A stretch of 6,657 bases of DNA, from positions 1-6,657 of the forward strand of contig JAVCCD010000011.1 in the NCBI GenBank assembly GCA_030765665.1. Direction: 5' to 3'. The position numbers and the translations under genes were made by a program. Positions 5,438-6,657 of this stretch are shown in pieces. The number at the start of each line of letters is the position of its first letter. The stretch's first letter is position 1. This stretch comes from Candidatus Tenebribacter mawsonii. GTDB taxonomy: Bacteria; Cloacimonadota; Cloacimonadia; Cloacimonadales; TCS61. A model generated the notes under the pieces. It did no database searches. It was not told the origin of the DNA and worked only from the letters and a program-made list of their open reading frames with translations.

Positions 5438-5782
5438 ATGTTTAAGAGTAATAATAAAAAACAAGGTACAAAGAAAATGAAGATTAAGAAAGGTGATAAC
5501 GTTGTAGTTATTGCTGGGAAATACAAGGGAGTAAAAGGTAGAGTTCTTAAAGCAATACCAAAAGAAAGTAGAGTTATTGTTGAAAAAGTGAACTTTATCA
5601 AAAAACATACTCGCCCTAATCAGCAAAATCAGCAGGGTGGAATTGTAGAAAAAGAAGCTCCTATTCATGTTTCAAATGTGAAATTGTATAATGAAAAGAT
5701 CAAGGATGTAACTCGTGCTGTATTTAAAGAGCATGGAGACTCCAGAACTCGTGTTTGTAAAAAAACCGGTGATGAGATCTAA
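5438..5782 (+). CDS. rplX: 50S ribosomal protein L24
   Basis: L24 is one of the two assembly-initiator proteins of 50S; it binds the 5' end of 23S rRNA and lies near the tunnel exit. The protein has a KOW/SH3-like domain, KIKKGDNVVVIAGKYKGVKG (15-34), then RVLKAIPKESRVIVEKVNFI. The segment HTRPNQQNQQGGIVEKEAP (57-75) leads into IHVSNVKLYN. From ATG 5438 it is 114 aa, with a 13-residue Lys-rich N-terminal extension (MFKSNNKKQGTKK) absent from E. coli (104 aa). Starting at ATG 5477 would give 101 aa. The upstream start is preferred for its Shine-Dalgarno and its 8-base distance from rplN, but the extension is not certain. The family assignment is firm and the start is about 65% sure. Confidence 0.95.
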   Translation: MFKSNNKKQGTKKMKIKKGDNVVVIAGKYKGVKGRVLKAIPKESRVIVEKVNFIKKHTRPNQQNQQGGIVEKEAPIHVSNVKLYNEKIKDVTRAVFKEHGDSRTRVCKKTGDEI

Positions 5783-5787
5783 GGGAG
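5783..5787 (+). promoter_or_regulatory. Shine-Dalgarno GGGAG for rplE (decides the ATG 5794 start)
   Basis: GGGAG directly abuts an in-frame ATG at 5788 and is six bases from a second in-frame ATG at 5794. The latter has normal spacing and gives the usual L5 N-terminus MNRLQEKYNKE. Confidence 0.8.
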
Positions 5788-5793
5788 ATGGGA

Positions 5794-6336
5794 ATGAATA
5801 GATTACAAGAAAAATACAATAAAGAAGTTATCCCTTCTCTAATGAAGCATTTTGGATTTGATAACGTGCATTGTGTTCCAAAATTGGAAAAAGTTTCTGT
5901 TAATATTGGTGTTGGTGAAGCTACTCAAAACAAAGCATTATTAGATAATGCAGTTAAAGAGCTCACGATTATTACAGGCAGAAAACCAATTGTGACAAGA
6001 GCAAAAAGATCTATCTCTAATTTTAAATTAAGAGAAGGAATGCCAATTGGATGTAAAGTAACTCTTCGTGGTGAGGTTATGTACGAATTTGTAGATAGGC
6101 TTATTTCGATAGTTATTCCAAGAGTTAGAGACTTCAGGGGTACATCAAATAAATCATTCGATGGTCGCGGGAATTATTCTATAGGAATTAAAGAACAGAC
6201 AGTGTTCCCAGAAATTGAATATGATAAAATTGATGCCGTTAGAGGTTTGAATATTACAATAGTAACGTCAGCTAAGAACGATGAAGAAGGAAGAGAACTT
6301 CTTCGTTTCCTTGGTTTGCCGTTTAAGAAAGATTAA
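5794..6336 (+). CDS. rplE: 50S ribosomal protein L5
   Basis: L5 binds 5S rRNA in the central protuberance and contacts the P-site tRNA and S13. The product is 180 aa (E. coli 179). The start MNRLQEKYNKEVIPSL is typical. LEKVSVNIGVGEA (31-43) leads to the family signature, then TGRKPIVTRAKRSISNFKLR (61-80) and EGMPIGCKVTLRGE. The core PRVRDFRG (109-116) precedes SFDGRGNYSIGIKEQTVFPE (121-140) and DAVRGLNITI. ATG 5794 is preferred over ATG 5788, which would add two residues but touch GGGAG 5783-5787. The gene follows rplX by 11 bases. In E. coli S8 represses the spc operon by binding near the rplE start; no comparable spacer or obvious hairpin is seen here. Confidence 0.97.
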   Translation: MNRLQEKYNKEVIPSLMKHFGFDNVHCVPKLEKVSVNIGVGEATQNKALLDNAVKELTIITGRKPIVTRAKRSISNFKLREGMPIGCKVTLRGEVMYEFVDRLISIVIPRVRDFRGTSNKSFDGRGNYSIGIKEQTVFPEIEYDKIDAVRGLNITIVTSAKNDEEGRELLRFLGLPFKKD

Positions 6337-6338
6337 GG

Positions 6339-6344
6339 AAGGAG
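6339..6344 (+). promoter_or_regulatory. Shine-Dalgarno AAGGAG for rpsN (decides the TTG 6350 start)
   Basis: AAGGAG, just after the rplE stop, sits five bases before TTG 6350. It supports TTG as the rpsN start; the nearest upstream in-frame ATG (6281) lies deep inside rplE. Confidence 0.88.
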
Positions 6345-6349
6345 TAATT

Positions 6350-6535
6350 TTGGCTAAGAAATCATGGGTCGTAAAACAGAAAAGAACTCCAAAGTATGCA
6401 GTAAGAAAATATACTCGCTGTAAAATATGCGGTCGCGCTAGAGCTTATATGAGAGATTTTGGAGTGTGCCGTCTTTGCTTTAGAAAATTGGCCTCAGAAG
6501 GTCAGATACCTGGAGTAAAAAAAGCTAGTTGGTAA
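6350..6535 (+). CDS. rpsN: 30S ribosomal protein S14, zinc-binding short type, TTG start
   Basis: S14 is in the 30S head near S3, S10 and S19. This is the short zinc-ribbon form (type Z, C+), 61 aa, against about 100 aa for the zinc-free E. coli form. From TTG 6350 it reads MAKKSWVVKQKRTPKYAVRK. A CxxC-x12-CxxC zinc ribbon follows: Cys24, Cys27 (CKIC), Cys40 and Cys43 (CRLC). FRKLASEGQIPGVKKASW is the standard type Z ending. The start is set by AAGGAG 6339-6344 and by the conserved AKKS N-terminus; an in-frame ATG at 6281 would add 23 residues read from the rplE sequence in another frame. The 30-base gap to rpsH is the longest in the window. A zinc-independent paralogue elsewhere in the genome is possible but cannot be seen here. 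Confidence 0.97.
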   Translation: MAKKSWVVKQKRTPKYAVRKYTRCKICGRARAYMRDFGVCRLCFRKLASEGQIPGVKKASW

Positions 6536-6565
6536 AAAATATCAAAAGGGATTAAGGAGAAAAAA

Positions 6566-6657
6566 ATGAGTTGTACAGATCCGATCGCTGATGCTATTAC
6601 TATGATAAGGAACGCATATCGGGCGGACCATAAAACGGTCATTATTAATCATAGTAA
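6566..6657 (+). CDS. rpsH: 30S ribosomal protein S8, N-terminal fragment (cut by window end)
   Basis: S8 binds the central domain of 16S rRNA and in E. coli represses the spc operon. Thirty codons plus two bases are present. The N-terminus MSCTDPIADAITMIRNA, followed by an AxHKTV segment, matches the family MS-x-TDPIAD-x-LTRIRNA and xHKTV pattern. Met13 replaces the usual Arg of TRIRNA. AGGAG 6555-6559 lies six bases before ATG 6566. The gene follows rpsN after 30 bases of A-rich spacer, the expected spc order. The 3' part lies beyond the window, so completeness cannot be judged. Confidence 0.93.
   Translation, partial: MSCTDPIADAITMIRNAYRADHKTVIINHS

Noticed and set aside
5760..5830. An S8-binding hairpin near the rplE start, as in the E. 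coli spc operon
   Set aside because: I looked for a helix resembling the S8 site of 16S rRNA and saw no convincing inverted repeat by eye. A covariance-model search would be needed to exclude it.
6281..6349. Upstream in-frame ATG that would lengthen S14 by 23 residues
   Set aside because: It reads through the end of rplE in another frame. Type Z S14 is 61 aa and TTG 6350 gives exactly that with a strong Shine-Dalgarno.
6536..6565. A terminator or promoter in the longest gap (rpsN-rpsH)
   Set aside because: The 30 bases are A-rich with AAGGAG for rpsH. There is no GC-rich hairpin followed by a T-run and no recognisable -35/-10 pair.
1..6657. Mobile elements, CRISPR arrays, tRNA or rRNA genes, inserted accessory genes
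   Set aside because: The ribosomal protein genes fill the window with gaps of at most 30 bases, and no repeats or inserted frames are seen. I found no basis for calling an undescribed system.

Overview
The window is a stretch of the bacterial str-S10-spc ribosomal protein supercluster, all on the + strand. It reads: 3' end of tuf (EF-Tu), then rpsJ, rplC, rplD, rplW, rplB, rpsS, rplV, rpsC, rplP, rpmC, rpsQ, rplN, rplX, rplE, rpsN, and the first 30 codons of rpsH, which runs off the right edge. The order is the canonical bacterial one. Each of the fifteen complete genes was recognised from its translated protein, and none is broken or frameshifted.

Packing is very tight. The largest non-coding gap is 30 bases (rpsN-rpsH), most gaps are 8-21 bases, and three junctions overlap (rplD/rplW by 4 bases, rplV/rpsC by 17, rplP/rpmC by 1). 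I see no promoter, terminator, leader, RNA gene, repeat array or mobile element. The gaps hold little beyond Shine-Dalgarno sequences of the GGGAG/AGGAG/AAGGAG type. The likely arrangement is one long transcript running from tuf or further upstream through the S10 and spc blocks, with translational coupling between neighbours. The products assemble into both subunits: S10, S19, S3, S17, S14 and S8 in 30S; L3, L4, L23, L2, L22, L16, L29, L14, L24 and L5 in 50S. EF-Tu delivers aminoacyl-tRNA to the finished ribosome.

The DNA is AT-rich. Several protein details point to the Fibrobacterota-Chlorobiota-Bacteroidota (FCB) superphylum or a relative: L2 has HPMGGG where most bacteria have HPHGGG, and L16 and L24 contain Bacteroidota-like segments (WVAVVKPGRI; HTRPNQQNQQGGIVEKEAP). 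L22 and S3 lack the long extensions I associate with Bacteroidota proper, and S14 is the short zinc-binding type. An AT-rich non-Bacteroidota FCB lineage, such as Cloacimonadota, Ignavibacteriota or Marinimicrobia, is plausible. This is inference from memory of the families, not a search result.

I found no undescribed system here. What merits a second look is small: three non-ATG starts (GTG for rpsJ, TTG for rpsC and rpsN), start choices decided by Shine-Dalgarno position (rplD, rplV, rplE, rplX), an L22 tail encoded by the rpsC ribosome binding site, and a few substitutions at usually conserved positions (L3 A150, L2 M232, S17 N64).
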